From Hymenobacter elongatus (lineage in GTDB: Bacteria; Bacteroidota; Bacteroidia; Cytophagales; Hymenobacteraceae), in contig NZ_SRLD01000021.1 of NCBI RefSeq assembly GCF_004745955.1, positions 1-64,000 on the forward strand: DNA of 64,000 bases, in the 5' to 3' direction. Every line of letters starts with the position of its first letter. The stretch's first letter is position 1. The notes beneath the pieces were generated by a model that did not search any database, was not told the origin of the DNA, and saw nothing but the letters and a program-made list of their open reading frames with translations. This document shows positions 1 to 9,862 of this stretch, one piece after another. The translations under genes and the position numbers were made by a program.

Positions 1-127
1 CGGCCAGACGTAAGAGCATCCGCCCGCGTTGGACCGTGCGCCCGGCGTGGCGGCCTTTGCGCGTTAAGGCTTCAATGGTCAGGCGGTCAGCCGACAACAG
101 GACGAATGGCGTGAGTGGTCTTCCCAT
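1..127 (-). CDS. IS630-type transposase, N-terminal fragment (runs off the left edge)
   Basis: An ATG at 125-127 opens a minus-strand frame that stays open for 42 codons to the window edge. The peptide begins MGRPLTPFVLLSADRLTIEA and continues with an Arg-rich stretch ending RGRMLLRLA. This resembles the first helices of IS630-family transposases, in which an LS..DR..L...-R..RA..LLA pattern starts a helix-turn-helix DNA-binding domain. The DDE catalytic part would lie outside the window. The element's terminal repeat should fall between 128 and the asnS stop at 230, but I could not fix it. The family call comes from pattern memory on a short peptide; an unrelated HTH protein is possible. Confidence 0.55.
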   Translation of the reverse strand, partial: MGRPLTPFVLLSADRLTIEALTRKGRHAGRTVQRGRMLLRLA

Positions 128-229
128 CCAAAAGCAACGACCAATCTGCTTTTTTGTTCAAAAAACTCCCCTGACTAAGCACTAGTTGCATAACCCGAGT
201 AACAGAATTTTTGATGCCAGTTACGCAGC

Positions 230-1633
230 TTAAAACTCGGCGCTCTTCGGGAAGCGCGGGAAGGGAATTACGTCGCGGATGTTGCTCATGCCGGTCACGA
301 ACAACAGCAAGCGTTCGAAGCCCAGACCGAAGCCGGCGTGGGGCGCGGTGCCGTATTTACGCAGCTCCAGATACCACCACAGCTCGTGCTCGGGCACGTG
401 CATGGCGGCCATGCGGGCTTGCAGCTTCTCCAGGTTTTCCTCGCGCTGCGAGCCGCCGATGATTTCGCCGATGCCCGGGAACAGCACGTCCATGGCCCGC
501 ACGGTTTTGTCGTCGTCGTTGAGCTTCATGTAGAAGGCCTTGATATCCTTGGGGTAATCGGTCAGGATAACGGGCTTCTTGAAGTGCTTTTCTACCAGGT
601 AGCGCTCATGCTCGCTCTGCAGGTCGGTGCCCCAGTCTACCGGGAATTCGAACTTCTGCTTGGCCGTTTTCAGGATTTCAACCGCCTCTGTGTAAGTCAG
701 GCGCTTAAAATCGTTGTCAACCACGAACTGCAGACGCGTGAGCAGCTCCTTATCGTATTGCTCGTTGAGGAACTGCAGGTCGTCGGCGCAGTGCGTGAGG
801 GCATATTTTACCAAGCTGCGAAGGAAGTCCTCGGCCAGGTCCATGTTGTCCTGCAGGTCGTTGAAGGCCACTTCGGGCTCTATCATCCAGAACTCGGCCA
901 AGTGGCGGGCCGTGTTGGAATTCTCGGCCCGAAACGTGGGCCCGAACGTGTAGACTTTGCCCAGGGCCATAGCGGCCACTTCGGCCTCCAGCTGGCCCGA
1001 CACGGTCAGGTTGGTTTGCTTGCCGAAGAAGTCCTGCTTGTAGTCCACGGCCGACTTATCCTCCGTCAGCGGCGGATTCTGATCCGGCAGCGTGGTGACG
1101 CGGAACATCTGGCCGGCACCTTCGGCATCCGAACCCGTGACGATGGGCGTGTGCACGTAGTAGAAGCCGTGGTCGTTGAAATACTGGTGAATGGCGAAGG
1201 CCATGGCGTGCCGGATGCGCAGCACGGCCCCAAACGTGTTGGTGCGGGGGCGCAGGTGGGCTATTTCGCGCAGGAATTCGAGCGAGTGGCCTTTCTTCTG
1301 CAGCGGATACGTTTCGGTGTCGGCTTTGCCCAATACTTCGATTTCGGTGGCTTGAATCTCCACGCTCTGGCCCTTGCCCTGCGAAGCCACCAGCTTGCCG
1401 CGCACGGCTACGGCGGCGCCGTTTTCGACGCCGTCGGCCTTCAGCTGGTCCTCCGGAAACTTCTCGGCATCGGCAACTACCTGGATAGAATTAAAGCCGG
1501 AGCCATCGTTGATGGCAATGAACTGCACGTACTTATTGCCGCGGCGGGTGCGTACCCAGCCTTTCACGACTACTTCACGCTCCAGCTCCTGGCTGTGGAG
1601 CAGCTCCTGCACACTCGACCTTCTAACAGACAT
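230..1633 (-). CDS. asnS: Asparaginyl-tRNA synthetase
   Basis: Charges tRNA-Asn with asparagine in the cytoplasm (class IIb aminoacyl-tRNA synthetase). The 467-residue length is normal. An N-terminal OB-fold anticodon-binding domain (about 18-105, containing [20 protein letters not shown]) is followed by the class II catalytic core. Motif 2 appears as [25 protein letters not shown] sequence near residues 237-257 and motif 3 as [12 protein letters not shown] near the C-terminus. The asparagine-type signature ([14 protein letters not shown]) separates it from AspRS. The start is ATG, with a Bacteroidota -7 box about 35 bp upstream. It diverges from rpoN. Its 3' end abuts the transposase fragment, with about 100 bp between. 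Confidence 0.97.
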   Translation of the reverse strand: MSVRRSSVQELLHSQELEREVVVKGWVRTRRGNKYVQFIAINDGSGFNSIQVVADAEKFPEDQLKADGVENGAAVAVRGKLVASQGKGQSVEIQATEIEVLGKADTETYPLQKKGHSLEFLREIAHLRPRTNTFGAVLRIRHAMAFAIHQYFNDHGFYYVHTPIVTGSDAEGAGQMFRVTTLPDQNPPLTEDKSAVDYKQDFFGKQTNLTVSGQLEAEVAAMALGKVYTFGPTFRAENSNTARHLAEFWMIEPEVAFNDLQDNMDLAEDFLRSLVKYALTHCADDLQFLNEQYDKELLTRLQFVVDNDFKRLTYTEAVEILKTAKQKFEFPVDWGTDLQSEHERYLVEKHFKKPVILTDYPKDIKAFYMKLNDDDKTVRAMDVLFPGIGEIIGGSQREENLEKLQARMAAMHVPEHELWWYLELRKYGTAPHAGFGLGFERLLLFVTGMSNIRDVIPFPRFPKSAEF

Positions 1634-1668
1634 CGGACTCGACTTTCGGGGGTTGAACTCTAAGTCGG

Positions 1669-1676
1669 CAAAGGTA
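1669..1676 (-). promoter_or_regulatory. Probable asnS promoter, -7 box TACCTTTG
   Basis: On the minus strand the bases read TACCTTTG, an exact match to the Bacteroidota sigma-ABfr -7 consensus TAnnTTTG. It lies 35 bp upstream of the asnS ATG, which would give a leader of about 29 nt. No clear -33 TTG at ideal spacing was seen. Confidence 0.5.
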
Positions 1677-1789
1677 GGAGTTTTGCGGGGCGTGAAAATC
1701 AGTTTGCCGGAATAGCGGCGTTTGTTTTGTGAATAGCGCCGTAGCGCGTTGTTTTGCCAAAATGATGCGGGCCCCCGGGCTCAACTTTT

Positions 1790-1824
1790 TTGGCTCAGGA
1801 CGAGTACAGAAAGGTTTATATTTG
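1790..1824 (+). promoter_or_regulatory. Probable rpoN promoter (TTG ... TATATTTG)
   Basis: TATATTTG at 1817-1824 matches TAnnTTTG exactly. A TTG at 1790-1792 is a possible -33 element, although its 24-bp spacer is a little longer than usual. Transcription would begin near 1831, giving a leader of about 43 nt to the preferred ATG at 1874. Confidence 0.5.
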
Positions 1825-1873
1825 AAGAGGAACCCCCGCCCGTTTTCCCGTGGGGCCACACGCTTTCCAGAGT

Positions 1874-3457
1874 ATGCAAAGACTTGACATGAGGCAGCTT
1901 CTCTCGCAGAAGCTGTCGCCCCAACAGATTCAGTTTATTAAACTGCTGCAAATCCCGACAGCAGAGCTGGAGACGCGCATCAAGGAAGAGCTGGAAGTGA
2001 ACCCCGCGCTGGAAGAAGGCGACGAAAACACCGACGACGAGCTGGAAGACCAGGAGCGCGACGATTCGGACGAGGCGGAGGAAGACTTCGACGACCCCGA
2101 TTCCGAGTTCGACTCCGATGAGAATACGCTCGATGAGGACTTTGACCAGGGCGGCGAAGAGCAACCTGAAATAGAGCTGCCCACCAAGGAAGACGAAGGC
2201 CCGGCAGAAGCCAAGGACAACGATGAGCTGGACCTGGGCGACTACCTGAACGACGACGAAATAGCGGGCTACAAAATGCAGGGCGACGGCCCCGGCGAGC
2301 CCGAAGATGACCGTGAAATGCCGCTGGCCGACACCGGCGCGTCGCTCACCGACTCGCTGCTCGATCAGCTGGGCTTTGCCGACCTCGACGAGAAGCAGGA
2401 ATCCATTGGCCGCCAGCTCATCGGCTCCATCGACAACGACGGCTACATCCGGCGCGACCTGTCGGCTATTGCCAACGACCTGGCTTTCTCGCAGAATATT
2501 GAGGCCGATGAGGCCGAAATCGAAGGCGTGCTGCACCTCGTTCAGAGCTTCGACCCGGCGGGTATTGCTGCCCGCGACTTGCAGGAGTGCCTGCTGCTAC
2601 AGCTGGAGCGCCGCCCCCAGGACGAGCTGACGGAGCATGCCGAGCGAATCCTGAGCGAGACGTTTGATGAGTTTACCAAAAAGCACTACCAGCGTATTCA
2701 GCAGAAGCTGGACCTGGAAGATGACGAGCTAAAAGAAGCTATTTCACTGATCCTTAAGCTGAACCCCAAGCCCGGCGGCACCGGCCCCGTGGGTATGGGC
2801 AAGGTGCAGTACATCATCCCCGACTTTATTCTCAGCAGCGACAACGGCGTGTTTAACCTCACGCTGAACTCGCGCAACGCCCCCGACCTGCGCGTGGCCC
2901 CGGCCTACACCGAGATGTTCCAGACCTACGATAAGGCGGCCAAGAAGGACAAGAAGATGAAGGAGGCCGTCACGTTCGTCAAGCAGAAGCTCGACTCGGC
3001 CCGCTGGTTTATCGACGCCATCAAGCAGCGCCAGCAAACCTTGCTCAAGACCATGGATTCGATTGTACGCTACCAGCACGAGTTCTTTCTGGAAGGCGAC
3101 GAGAGCAAGCTGCGGCCCATGATTCTGAAGGACATCGCCACCGAAATCAGCATGGATATCAGCACCGTGAGCCGGGTAGCCAACTCGAAGTCGGTGCAGA
3201 CAGAGTTTGGTATTTACCCGCTGAAGTACTTCTTCTCCGAAGGCATTGCCACCGACTCGGGCGAAGATGCCAGCTCCCGCGAGGTGAAGCACATTCTGAA
3301 GGAAATCATTGAGGGGGAAAGCAAAGGTCGGCCGCTGAGCGACGACAAGCTGGAAAAAATGCTCAACGCCCGGGGCTACAACATTGCCCGCCGCACCGTG
3401 GCCAAGTATCGGGAGCAGCTGAACATCCCGGTAGCGCGTCTGCGCAAGGAACTGTAA
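1874..3457 (+). CDS. rpoN: RNA polymerase sigma-54 factor
   Basis: Alternative sigma factor that needs AAA+ activators to open promoters. The 527-residue protein starts with the activator-interacting region (LLSQKLSPQQIQFIKLLQIP). This is followed by an unusually long Asp/Glu-rich region II (about residues 45-125), the core-binding domain, an HTH (DISTVSRVANSKSVQTEFG, about 425-443) and the RpoN box RRTVAKYREQL near the C-terminus. An upstream in-frame GTG at 1850 would add 8 residues. I prefer the ATG at 1874 because MQRLDMRQLLSQK fits the family start. It diverges from asnS and ends at a 23-bp stem terminator. Confidence 0.97.
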   Translation: MQRLDMRQLLSQKLSPQQIQFIKLLQIPTAELETRIKEELEVNPALEEGDENTDDELEDQERDDSDEAEEDFDDPDSEFDSDENTLDEDFDQGGEEQPEIELPTKEDEGPAEAKDNDELDLGDYLNDDEIAGYKMQGDGPGEPEDDREMPLADTGASLTDSLLDQLGFADLDEKQESIGRQLIGSIDNDGYIRRDLSAIANDLAFSQNIEADEAEIEGVLHLVQSFDPAGIAARDLQECLLLQLERRPQDELTEHAERILSETFDEFTKKHYQRIQQKLDLEDDELKEAISLILKLNPKPGGTGPVGMGKVQYIIPDFILSSDNGVFNLTLNSRNAPDLRVAPAYTEMFQTYDKAAKKDKKMKEAVTFVKQKLDSARWFIDAIKQRQQTLLKTMDSIVRYQHEFFLEGDESKLRPMILKDIATEISMDISTVSRVANSKSVQTEFGIYPLKYFFSEGIATDSGEDASSREVKHILKEIIEGESKGRPLSDDKLEKMLNARGYNIARRTVAKYREQLNIPVARLRKEL

Positions 3458-3470
3458 ATCAACGAGCCAC

Positions 3471-3519
3471 AAACAGCACAACGCCGCCGGAAGCATCTTC
3501 CGGCGGCGTTGTGCTGTTT
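3471..3519. terminator. Bidirectional terminator between rpoN and a convergent gene
   Basis: A perfect 23-bp inverted repeat (arms 3471-3493 and 3497-3519, 3-nt loop, AAA/TTT at the ends) sits between the stop of rpoN (+) and the stop of the first propeller gene (-). It can serve both strands. Confidence 0.85.
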
Positions 3520-3541
3520 ACCAGTAGTAGAAAGGTGCTGC

Positions 3542-6493
3542 TTAGCGGTGAATGACGCGCCGGGTAGCTTTTTGGCCTCCTGCCTGCACCGTCAGCACAT
3601 AGGTACCCGCCGCCAGCGTGGTCGTTACTGGCACCGTTAGCTGCCGGCTGGCACTCTGGGTTTTATGGCGGTACACCACCTGGCCCTGCATGTTGGTAAG
3701 GATAGTCGTGATGTCGCCGCGCATCGGCTCCCGCAGCTGCAGCGTCAGGTCGCTCACAAATGGGATGGGATACACGCTGGTCAGGATAGGCGCGGTGCTG
3801 GCTTTGCTATCCACCGTAACGACGGGCGAATATTCTGCTGAGCCGTCGTGGTCCACCTGCCGCAAGCGGTAGTAGTACAGCCCGGTGCCCACAGTCATGT
3901 CGGTATAGGCGTAGGTGCGGACGGTGCTGGAAGTGCCGGCGGCGGCCACTGTAGTCAGCCGCTGGAACGTCTGGCCTTTGGCAGCCCGCTCTACTTCAAA
4001 GCGCGCCGCGTTTTTCTCCGAAGCCGTTTGCCACCGCAGGGCTACTCCTTGCGCGGTTGGCTGGGCCGTGAAGCTGGTGAGCTGCACCGGCGTAGGCTGG
4101 TTTTTCAGAACATCGGATGTAAACAGACCGCGGCCGTGGGTGGCGGCTACCACCTGCTGGTCGGAGGCCCGAATACGCAGCATATCGACCCGAACGTTGG
4201 CCATGCCGGTGCTGGAGGGTTTCCAGGTGGGGCTCGTCTGCGTCAGATCATCGGTGCTCCAGATACCCAGCTCGGTGGCCAGCAGCGCCCGCTTGTTATC
4301 GGTGGGGTCAAATTGGGCCCAGCGCACGGGCATATCCGGCAAATCGCCCTGGCGGTTGGTCCAGGTGGCGGCGGCTACCGTGTTGGTACCCGTATTGGTG
4401 CCACCCGTCGTTTCCAGCACTTTCGACTGGGTAGCGCTGAAGTTTGACAGCGTGACGAGCAAATGGGCATCGTTACCGTTTTCTACGGCCACGCTCGATA
4501 TCGACATACCCGCCGGAGCGGTGTAGAGCAGCGTAACCGTGGGCGTGGCGGCAGCACCATTATCGACCCGGTAGAGGTGGCCCGGCCCTGGCGTTGTTGC
4601 GGAGAAATCCGGCTCAGTGCCCACGAACAACCGGTCCTGGTTGTTGGGCGAAACCGTAACGTGTGATACCATACCCGCGCCGGTAGCCAGCAGCGCACTC
4701 GTGACCGAGGTAGCCGCCGCTGTCGTAGCATTCGGAAACCGGAAGAAGCGGTCGACCGACCAGCCGCCATAGAGCGTATTGCTGCGGCTGTCGTAGTCGG
4801 TGGGGTTGATGAACTGCCCGTTGGCGCCACTCAAGTTGATGTTTGTGAAAGAGGCACCGCTGTTGGTAGAGCGCCGATATTGCGCGTATATATAAGCCGT
4901 GAACTGAAATTGCGGCTCATTTTGGTCGATGAAGCAGAAGGCGCCGTCTCCACCGGTGGCCTCAGTGGTTACCTTGCCGCCACCGGCCGTGTAGCGCTGC
5001 GTCCCGTTGTCCTGGGCACCGGCCAAAAAGTAGCTCACATCACTAGGATGCACGGCCAGGGCGTAGAACTGCGTAATATTCAGGCCATTATTGCGCTGGC
5101 TAAAGGTCGGGTTGAGGTTCGCATTTGCCGAGTAGGCCACGCCACCGTCGCTGACGAAATACGCTTTGGTAGCAGTTCCGGAGCTTACTGGTATCCAAGC
5201 CATAGCATGGTGGTCGGCGTGTACGTAGTCCGGGGCCGTTTCAGCGTTGAACCACACCGATTCCTGGGTCCAGGTGGCGGAAGCGGCATCGGCATTGTTT
5301 GTCAGCCACAAATCCAGGCCGCCCACATACAGCGTGTTAGGGTTCGTCGGCGACACACTCATTGCCAACGCATACCAGCCTTGTCCATTGGTAAAGTCAG
5401 AGCTATTACCGCCCGGCTTGCGCATCGCCGCCCAGGTAGCTCCCGCATCCTTCGAGATAAACACATTCAGCAGCACGTCCGCCGTAGTTGTAATAGTAGC
5501 ATACACCCGGTTGGCGTCGCTGGGGGCGCAGGCCAGCTCAATACGATGGTAGCCCGTAGTTGGCAGGCCGGAGCCAGCCAGGGTGTTCAGGTTGGTCCAG
5601 GTGTCGCCGTTGTCAGTAGAGCGGTAGATGCCACTGGTCTGAAAAATGCCCGCGCCCACGAAAATAGTCCCGTTGGCGCTGATCTTCACATCGGCCATCC
5701 GAATACCGGAGGGCTGCAATACGGCGGCCCAGGTAAGGCCTTTGTCTTTGCTGCGAAATAAGCCCGTACGCGTCGCGGCGAAAACATAGCCCGTCCCGCT
5801 CTGCACCGCCATACGCTGCACCCAGTAGAAGCTGGTAGATGTTGGCGGAGCAGTATTGGCCAGCTGCGTCCAAGTCACGCCGTGGTTAATCGACTTCCAG
5901 ATACCCAAACCGCGCACGGCGTCGGCATTGTAGAATCCTTCTCCGGTCCCGAAATACATGATATCCGGGTTCGTAGGATCGTAGGCCAACGACGTAATGG
6001 CCAGGTTCGCCATGAAGCCATCGACGCTTACCCACGTGGGCACCGCATTCGTTGCGTTGGTGCTCTTCCAGAGCCCGCCGGCTACGGAGCCAACCCACAC
6101 GGTGTTGCCCGAGGCATCGGCCGGGTCAACGAGAATGGCCCGTATGCGGCCAGCCACGTTAGAAGGGCCTTTCTCCGTCCAGGTTGCACCCGACAGCGTG
6201 CTGGCTGCTCCCCGCTGGTACTCTTGCTCCGACAGCAACTGTTCAGCACGGGCCTGCGCCACCACCAGTCGCTCGCGCGGCACAGTGCCGGTAGCAGGGT
6301 CGCGGGTGCGGTTTATTTCCTGGAGCAGCGCCAGATCGGGGCGGTCGGGCCGGTCAGACTCTTCTTCCGCCTCAGAGAGGGCCAGAAAAGGTACTGCCGT
6401 TGGCAACAGATAGTAGGTACCAACAGCGCCGAGCAACACAACGCTGAGCACAGCCCATTGCCAACGGCGAAAAAGAGAGTAAAATGTCTGCAA
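3542..6493 (-). CDS. Secreted BNR/sortilin-like beta-propeller protein with T9SS type A sorting domain (paralogue 1)
   Basis: 983 residues. An N-terminal hydrophobic export segment (about 12-35) is followed by a conserved motif shared by three neighbours (RPDLAL.QE...T.DP..G.VPRERL). A long beta-propeller follows with Asp-box/BNR motifs (KSINHGVTW, RSKDKGLTW, RSTDNGDTW, SKDAGATW), as in VPS10/sortilin and exo-sialidase-like folds. Next comes a fibronectin-III-like module (starts LPVQLTSFTA) and a C-terminal T9SS sorting domain (YPIPF ... LAAGTYVLTV ... ending IHR), which should direct export through PorU-type machinery. The start appears to be TTG at 6493: no in-frame ATG occurs upstream as far as the -7 box. 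The ligand or substrate is unknown; BNR repeats alone do not show sialidase activity. Confidence 0.85.
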   Translation of the reverse strand: MQTFYSLFRRWQWAVLSVVLLGAVGTYYLLPTAVPFLALSEAEEESDRPDRPDLALLQEINRTRDPATGTVPRERLVVAQARAEQLLSEQEYQRGAASTLSGATWTEKGPSNVAGRIRAILVDPADASGNTVWVGSVAGGLWKSTNATNAVPTWVSVDGFMANLAITSLAYDPTNPDIMYFGTGEGFYNADAVRGLGIWKSINHGVTWTQLANTAPPTSTSFYWVQRMAVQSGTGYVFAATRTGLFRSKDKGLTWAAVLQPSGIRMADVKISANGTIFVGAGIFQTSGIYRSTDNGDTWTNLNTLAGSGLPTTGYHRIELACAPSDANRVYATITTTADVLLNVFISKDAGATWAAMRKPGGNSSDFTNGQGWYALAMSVSPTNPNTLYVGGLDLWLTNNADAASATWTQESVWFNAETAPDYVHADHHAMAWIPVSSGTATKAYFVSDGGVAYSANANLNPTFSQRNNGLNITQFYALAVHPSDVSYFLAGAQDNGTQRYTAGGGKVTTEATGGDGAFCFIDQNEPQFQFTAYIYAQYRRSTNSGASFTNINLSGANGQFINPTDYDSRSNTLYGGWSVDRFFRFPNATTAAATSVTSALLATGAGMVSHVTVSPNNQDRLFVGTEPDFSATTPGPGHLYRVDNGAAATPTVTLLYTAPAGMSISSVAVENGNDAHLLVTLSNFSATQSKVLETTGGTNTGTNTVAAATWTNRQGDLPDMPVRWAQFDPTDNKRALLATELGIWSTDDLTQTSPTWKPSSTGMANVRVDMLRIRASDQQVVAATHGRGLFTSDVLKNQPTPVQLTSFTAQPTAQGVALRWQTASEKNAARFEVERAAKGQTFQRLTTVAAAGTSSTVRTYAYTDMTVGTGLYYYRLRQVDHDGSAEYSPVVTVDSKASTAPILTSVYPIPFVSDLTLQLREPMRGDITTILTNMQGQVVYRHKTQSASRQLTVPVTTTLAAGTYVLTVQAGGQKATRRVIHR

Positions 6494-6531
6494 GGGCGCT
6501 AAGAGAAGAGGTGAACAGAAGTAGTCAACTA

Positions 6532-6558
6532 CAAATCTAGTGCATCTATTCTATTCAA
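6532..6558 (-). promoter_or_regulatory. Probable promoter of propeller paralogue 1
   Basis: The minus strand reads TAGATTTG at 6532-6539 (exact TAnnTTTG), with a TTG at 6556-6558 sixteen bases upstream. The predicted leader is about 32 nt to the TTG start at 6493. The surroundings (6540-6680) are markedly AT-rich. Confidence 0.55.
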
Positions 6559-6670
6559 AAAATTAAATTTTCACATGTGCTGTTACGAAGGGCAAAACTT
6601 ATCTTTTCCCACTATACCCATACCATATTACCAAAAAAGATCCTTTGATTCACAAATAAATACTGCTTAA

Positions 6671-6708
6671 TACAAAAAACGAGCGGCAGTCATAGTTGAC
6701 TACCGCTC
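6671..6708 (-). terminator. Rho-independent terminator of propeller paralogue 2
   Basis: A 12-bp stem with one mismatch (GAGCGGCAGTCA / TGACTACCGCTC, 6681-6708) with a 4-nt loop. On the minus strand it is followed by a T-rich tract (GTTTTTTGTA, 6671-6680). It lies about 27 bp past the stop of the 6735-9707 gene. Confidence 0.85.
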
Positions 6709-6734
6709 ACGGAAAAGTATCATCCACACATTTT

Positions 6735-9707
6735 TCAGCGCTGCAACATCACTTGGCGATGCGCTAGTTGGCTACCAGTGCGCACCGTTAGAATATAAGC
6801 TCCGCTGCTCAGGTTATCAGGGGCGCGCAGCTGCACTGTGCGCTCATGGGGCGCGACCACCGCGCGGTACACAGGCCGACCACGCAGATCTGTGAGGCGA
6901 ACGGTAGCGCCCTCTTGTGCCAGGGCCCCAAGTTCTACGGTCAGCGTGTGGGCAAATGGGTTCGGGTAGGCACCGCGCAGCACCGACGCCGCACTTTCCT
7001 TGACGGCCACCGTCACGACGGGAGAATAGGTAGCCGAGCCGTCCTGATCGATCTGATGCAGGCGGTACGCATAGGTGCCAGTGCCAACCAATTCATCCAG
7101 ATAGCTATAAGTCTTGGCCGTACTGCTATTGCCGGCGGCCGGCTTGCTGGTCAGGGTCACGAAAGGCTGGCCTGTAGCGGCACGCTCTACCTCGAAGCTG
7201 CGCGTATTCAACTCCGAAGCGGTTTGCCAGCGCAGCGCTACGCCCTGCGCGGTACTTCGCCCCGTGAAGCTGGAGAGCTGCACTGGCAGGGGTGCCTCGT
7301 TAAATATATTGGACGTAAACAGACCGCGGCCGTGGGTGGCGGCTACCACCATGCGGTCAGCCTTCCGCAGGCGCAGCATATCGACGCGCACGTTGGCCAG
7401 GTTGGTATTGGACGGTTGCCAGTTCGGAGTAGCCACTGTTAAGTTGTCGGTAGTCCAGACGCCCAGCTCTGTGGCCACCATGGCGCGCTTGCCATCAGTA
7501 GGATCAAACACTACCCAGCGCACCGGCATGTCCGGAATAGTGCCTTCCGCCGCAGTCCAGCTGGTGCCGCCATTCACGGTTTGCCGCACGTTTATCAGCG
7601 TACTTCCATAGTTGGCGATGGTGATGAGCAGATGCTGATCCGGATTGGGCACAGCGGTGCTTCGCTCCACAGCCACGCAGGAAATGGAAACGTTGGTAAA
7701 GGCATCGGAATAAATAGTGACGACGGTAGGCGTCGGGCCGTTGGCATTGTCGATGCGCAGCACCTTGCCCGTGTCGGTGCCCACATACACCCGGTTGTCC
7801 ACATTAGGCGATACGGCCACGTGCGTAATGGCCCCGGAGGCTGCTGGCAGCGTAAGGCTGGCAAACGCCAGCGCGGCTGGCCCGGTAGCATTGAGGCACC
7901 GCCGCAGCGTGGTGGTGGTAGCACCAATGGGGCTACCAGGGCTGGTATAAGCGTAGTAAAGCACGTTGGCTTTACTGTCGTAATCCATCGGGTTGATAAA
8001 TGACCCATTGTTATCCGCAACGATTTGCGGGAAGGTCATCCCGCCATTGACTGAGCGGTAGATGTTGCTGAACACGTACGTCCCAAACTGATACTGCGGT
8101 TGGTCTTCATCAATAAAGCAGTAGGCTCCGTCGCCCCCGATAACGTCGCGGGTAGTGGTGCCGCCCGAGGGCCCGAATTGCTGAGTACCATTGTCCTGGG
8201 CCCCAGCCAGGAAGTAAGTATAGTCGGTGGGATGCATGGCCACGGAATAGAACTGCGTCACATTGAGCCCGCTATTACGATGAACGATGGTCGGAACAGT
8301 GGCCGTGGCATTGGCGGTAACAGCGAAGCCGCCATCATTGCCGAAATAAGCCCGGGTGCCGGAGCCCGGCGCAAATGCAATGACGTGCTGATCGGCATGC
8401 ACGTTTTGAAGGCCAAAGCCCCCGTACCAGTGGGTCGTCTGCTGCCACGACGCGCCCCCGTTGGATGTCTTGAACAAGTCAATACCACCGATAAAAACGG
8501 TGTTGGGGTCCGTTGGGGAAACGGCTATGGCTAAATCGTACCACGCTTGTCCGCGGGTGAAGTCCGTATCGGCAATATCCGGATCGACATCAGCCGGCTC
8601 GGGCAATGCCTGCCACGTCTCGCCGCCGTTAGAAGAGCGGTAAACACCGAACAGGGTATTATCGGTGGCACAAAACAGGGCGTACAGGCGAGTAGGGTCG
8701 CTGGGCGCAATGGCTACCTCCACCCGCGTGTAGTCATTGGTAGTGGGCAAGCCAGTGTTGGTTAGGGTTCGCAGGTTGACGAAGGTGCCCAAATCGCCGG
8801 AAAGGGAGCGGTAGATACCACCGCCAACGGCGTTCATTGCTAGGGAGGCGTACACTGCGCCGGTCGTCGGGTTCACATCCACATCCGAGAGGCTGTAGCC
8901 CTGCCCAGCCAGCAGCACCCCAGTCCAGTTCGCGCCATTATCCTTGCTCCGAAACAGCCCGTTGCCGGTAGCGGCATACACCCAGCCATTCTTATCCACC
9001 ACCACTCGCTGGACGTAATGGAAGGTGGCGTTGTTGTTCGTGCTAGCCAGCTGCACCCAGGTAGCCCCATGGTCGGTCGATTTCCAGATGCCCAGCCCAC
9101 GTACAGCATCCGCATTGCCATAGCCCTCCCCGGTACCGAAGTACATCGTGTTGGTATTGGCGGGGTTGTAGGCCAGCGTTGTCACAGCTAAGTTGCCCAA
9201 AGCGTCATTTACCTTATTCCAGGTGGGGGAGGCCCCAGCGGCGTTTGTCGACTTCCACAGCCCACCGCCCACCGAGCCTACCCACACACTATTGCCCGTC
9301 GCATCACTCGGATCGGGCATAAGAGCCCGTAGACGGCCACCGATATTGCTGGGGCCCTTTTCCGTCCAAAGCGCCGTACTCAGGCTACCGGCGCTAAGGC
9401 GCTGAGTGGCCCTCGCTTCCAGCATCTGGTCTATCTGAGCTTTGGCTACCAGCAGCCGCTCCCGGGGCACGGTCCCCGTTTGGGGGTCACGGGTCAGCGC
9501 TATTTCCTGCTTCAGGGCGAGGTCGGGCCGGTCGGGGCGTTTGGTCCTACCCTCTTCCGGTGGTCCCACGCTGGCTCGGACGCGTGTTTTTGCCTCAGCC
9601 GGTGCTGGTGAGCGGCGTAGCTCGTAGCCGGTCACGGCAGATGCCACGATAAGTAGGCCAGCACACACCCATCGCATGCGGCGTACGGAACTCCGGATTG
9701 CTTTCAA
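6735..9707 (-). CDS. Secreted BNR/sortilin-like beta-propeller protein with T9SS type A sorting domain (paralogue 2)
   Basis: 990 residues, with the same architecture as the gene at 3542-6493: N-terminal membrane/export segment, the shared RPDRPDLAL.QE...VPRERL motif near residues 57-85, a BNR propeller (KSTDHGATW, RSKDNGANW, RSSNGGETW), the same LPVQLSSFTG fibronectin-like module, and a T9SS sorting domain (YPNPF ... LSSGAYILTV ... ending LQR). Short stretches of DNA are identical to paralogue 1, which supports local duplication. The start is probably TTG at 9707, because the resulting N-terminus aligns with paralogue 3; ATG at 9677 would leave only a minimal n-region. The function is unknown; likely a surface or secreted adhesin- or enzyme-like protein. 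Confidence 0.85.
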   Translation of the reverse strand: MKAIRSSVRRMRWVCAGLLIVASAVTGYELRRSPAPAEAKTRVRASVGPPEEGRTKRPDRPDLALKQEIALTRDPQTGTVPRERLLVAKAQIDQMLEARATQRLSAGSLSTALWTEKGPSNIGGRLRALMPDPSDATGNSVWVGSVGGGLWKSTNAAGASPTWNKVNDALGNLAVTTLAYNPANTNTMYFGTGEGYGNADAVRGLGIWKSTDHGATWVQLASTNNNATFHYVQRVVVDKNGWVYAATGNGLFRSKDNGANWTGVLLAGQGYSLSDVDVNPTTGAVYASLAMNAVGGGIYRSLSGDLGTFVNLRTLTNTGLPTTNDYTRVEVAIAPSDPTRLYALFCATDNTLFGVYRSSNGGETWQALPEPADVDPDIADTDFTRGQAWYDLAIAVSPTDPNTVFIGGIDLFKTSNGGASWQQTTHWYGGFGLQNVHADQHVIAFAPGSGTRAYFGNDGGFAVTANATATVPTIVHRNSGLNVTQFYSVAMHPTDYTYFLAGAQDNGTQQFGPSGGTTTRDVIGGDGAYCFIDEDQPQYQFGTYVFSNIYRSVNGGMTFPQIVADNNGSFINPMDYDSKANVLYYAYTSPGSPIGATTTTLRRCLNATGPAALAFASLTLPAASGAITHVAVSPNVDNRVYVGTDTGKVLRIDNANGPTPTVVTIYSDAFTNVSISCVAVERSTAVPNPDQHLLITIANYGSTLINVRQTVNGGTSWTAAEGTIPDMPVRWVVFDPTDGKRAMVATELGVWTTDNLTVATPNWQPSNTNLANVRVDMLRLRKADRMVVAATHGRGLFTSNIFNEAPLPVQLSSFTGRSTAQGVALRWQTASELNTRSFEVERAATGQPFVTLTSKPAAGNSSTAKTYSYLDELVGTGTYAYRLHQIDQDGSATYSPVVTVAVKESAASVLRGAYPNPFAHTLTVELGALAQEGATVRLTDLRGRPVYRAVVAPHERTVQLRAPDNLSSGAYILTVRTGSQLAHRQVMLQR

Positions 9708-9862
9708 GGCTTGGTATAATTTCGTTTATTATTTGTACCAATCGAATATACAAAGGTCTTTTATGGTGAATACCGTTGTTTATATATATAAAATTCACTA
9801 TTGCAGGCATATCTACGGGCTTATTTTCCAGGCCAAGTCCTACGGTCACTATTACGTCTGCT

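Noticed and set aside
338..1663. Long plus-strand frame opposite asnS
   Set aside because: Antisense shadow of a clear synthetase gene in high-GC DNA; no recognisable domain.
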